NCBI GenBank assembly: GCA_025362615.1
Contig: JANYFQ010000229.1
Coordinates: 1 to 8,344, forward strand
From: Hymenobacter sp.
GTDB lineage: Bacteria; Bacteroidota; Bacteroidia; Cytophagales; Hymenobacteraceae
Length of the DNA stretch: 8,344 bases
Reading direction: 5' to 3'
Below the pieces are notes generated by a model. That model saw only the letters and a program-made list of their open reading frames with translations. It was not told the origin of the DNA and made no database searches. This document shows, piece after piece, positions 8,189 through 8,344 of this stretch (position 1 is its first letter; each line of letters starts with the position of its first letter). Made by a program: the position numbers and the translations under genes.

Positions 8189-8342
8189 AACCGCGAAGCG
8201 GTGATATATTGGTAGTAACGGCATGAAGGTCAGTCCCAAACCGCGAAGCGGTGACACCTCCCGCCCTTGACAGGTGCCACCGCTTCGCGGTTTGGGATTT
8301 CTACAAACCACTTGACTACCAACATGACACCGCTTCGCGGTT
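8189..8342. repeat. Four copies of the 15-base unit AACCGCGAAGCGGTG
   Basis: Exact copies lie at 8189-8203 and 8239-8253 on the + strand, and at 8278-8292 and 8328-8342 on the - strand. Each is itself a small hairpin: ACCGC and GCGGT pair around a GAA loop. The core GCGAAGC is the heptamer known from biophysical work to form an unusually stable DNA mini-hairpin. The two same-strand copies on each side are 50 bases apart start to start, and the two inner copies face each other. Confidence 0.95.
8234..8297. repeat. Inner perfect 20-base inverted repeat (hairpin)
   Basis: TCCCAAACCGCGAAGCGGTG (8234-8253) is the exact reverse complement of 8278-8297. After one A/C mismatch (8254/8277) the stem continues for five more pairs, CACCT (8255-8259) with AGGTG (8272-8276), leaving a 12-base loop (8260-8271). 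It could form a long stem in RNA or a cruciform in DNA. Confidence 0.95.
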
Positions 8343-8344
8343 GG

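Larger units (their letters stand above)
8161..8344. mobile_element. Palindromic REP/MITE-like element, right end probably outside the window
   Basis: A 184-base non-coding stretch made of nested inverted repeats. It begins AGGACTTACGCA exactly where the homology of the nuclease gene stops, a sequence resembling insertion-sequence terminal repeats as far as I can recall (unverified). From 8187 to 8344 it folds as one imperfect palindrome centred at 8265.5. The left 26 bases (8161-8186) have no partner inside the window, so the mirror-image right end should lie just beyond 8344. It encodes no transposase, so it would be a passive element mobilised in trans, or a REP/BIME-type cluster. Confidence 0.6.
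8187..8344. repeat. Outer inverted repeat sharing the inner hairpin's centre
   Basis: The 30 bases at 8187-8216 pair with 8315-8344: 17 matching bases (CCAACCGCGAAGCGGTG), a 5-base mismatched stretch, then 8 matching bases (TTGGTAGT against ACTACCAA). Between the outer and inner stems, two 17-base segments (8217-8233 and 8298-8314) do not pair. The right arm ends exactly at the window edge, so pairing may continue. Confidence 0.88.

Noticed and set aside
8021..8311. A 96-residue - strand frame running through the repeat element
   Set aside because: It is in a different frame from the nuclease remnant and mostly translates repeats; it does not resemble the missing nuclease N-terminus.
8189..8342. 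A CRISPR array
   Set aside because: There are only four 15-base units, in opposite orientations, with unequal spacing (50, 39, 50) and mirror symmetry. CRISPR repeats are longer and all in one orientation.

Overview
The window suggests a GC-rich member of the Bacteroidota, probably near Hymenobacter (an inference from features, not a database match). The supporting features are a secreted protein ending in a type IX secretion (T9SS) type A sorting domain, Bacteroidota-style -7 promoter elements (TAnnTTTG), no clear Shine-Dalgarno sequences, and an Rpn-type PD-(D/E)XK gene.

Layout, left to right. (1) Positions 2-2281, + strand: the C-terminal three quarters of a CzcA-type heavy-metal efflux RND pump; its N-terminus lies left of the window. 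(2) Positions 2282-2562: a gene-free stretch, AT-rich only at its right end, where a weak promoter may sit. (3) Positions 2563-6471, +: a 1302-residue secreted multidomain protein with a signal peptide, a fibronectin-like region, a gingipain-like (C25, caspase-fold) region whose catalytic His and Cys appear to be replaced, a second fibronectin-like region, a long beta-rich stalk, a GNPYP...GQGFF module and a T9SS sorting domain. (4) Positions 6508-7479, +: a membrane-anchored alpha/beta hydrolase with an intact Ser-Asp-His triad, and a perfect TAnnTTTG element only 4 bases before its ATG. (5) Positions 7515-8159, - strand: a 5'-truncated PD-(D/E)XK (Rpn/transposase-like) gene remnant. (6) Positions 8161-8344: a nested palindromic repeat element with four copies of AACCGCGAAGCGGTG, two in each orientation, arranged symmetrically about one centre. 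It abuts the broken end of the nuclease gene and runs to or past the window edge.

No single pathway links these genes. The efflux pump is the end of a metal-resistance locus, the T9SS protein and hydrolase are co-directional envelope genes, and the right end is a mobile or repeat-rich patch. The observations most worth following are the REP/MITE-like palindrome that appears to have broken the nuclease gene, and the apparently catalytically dead gingipain-fold domain in the secreted protein.
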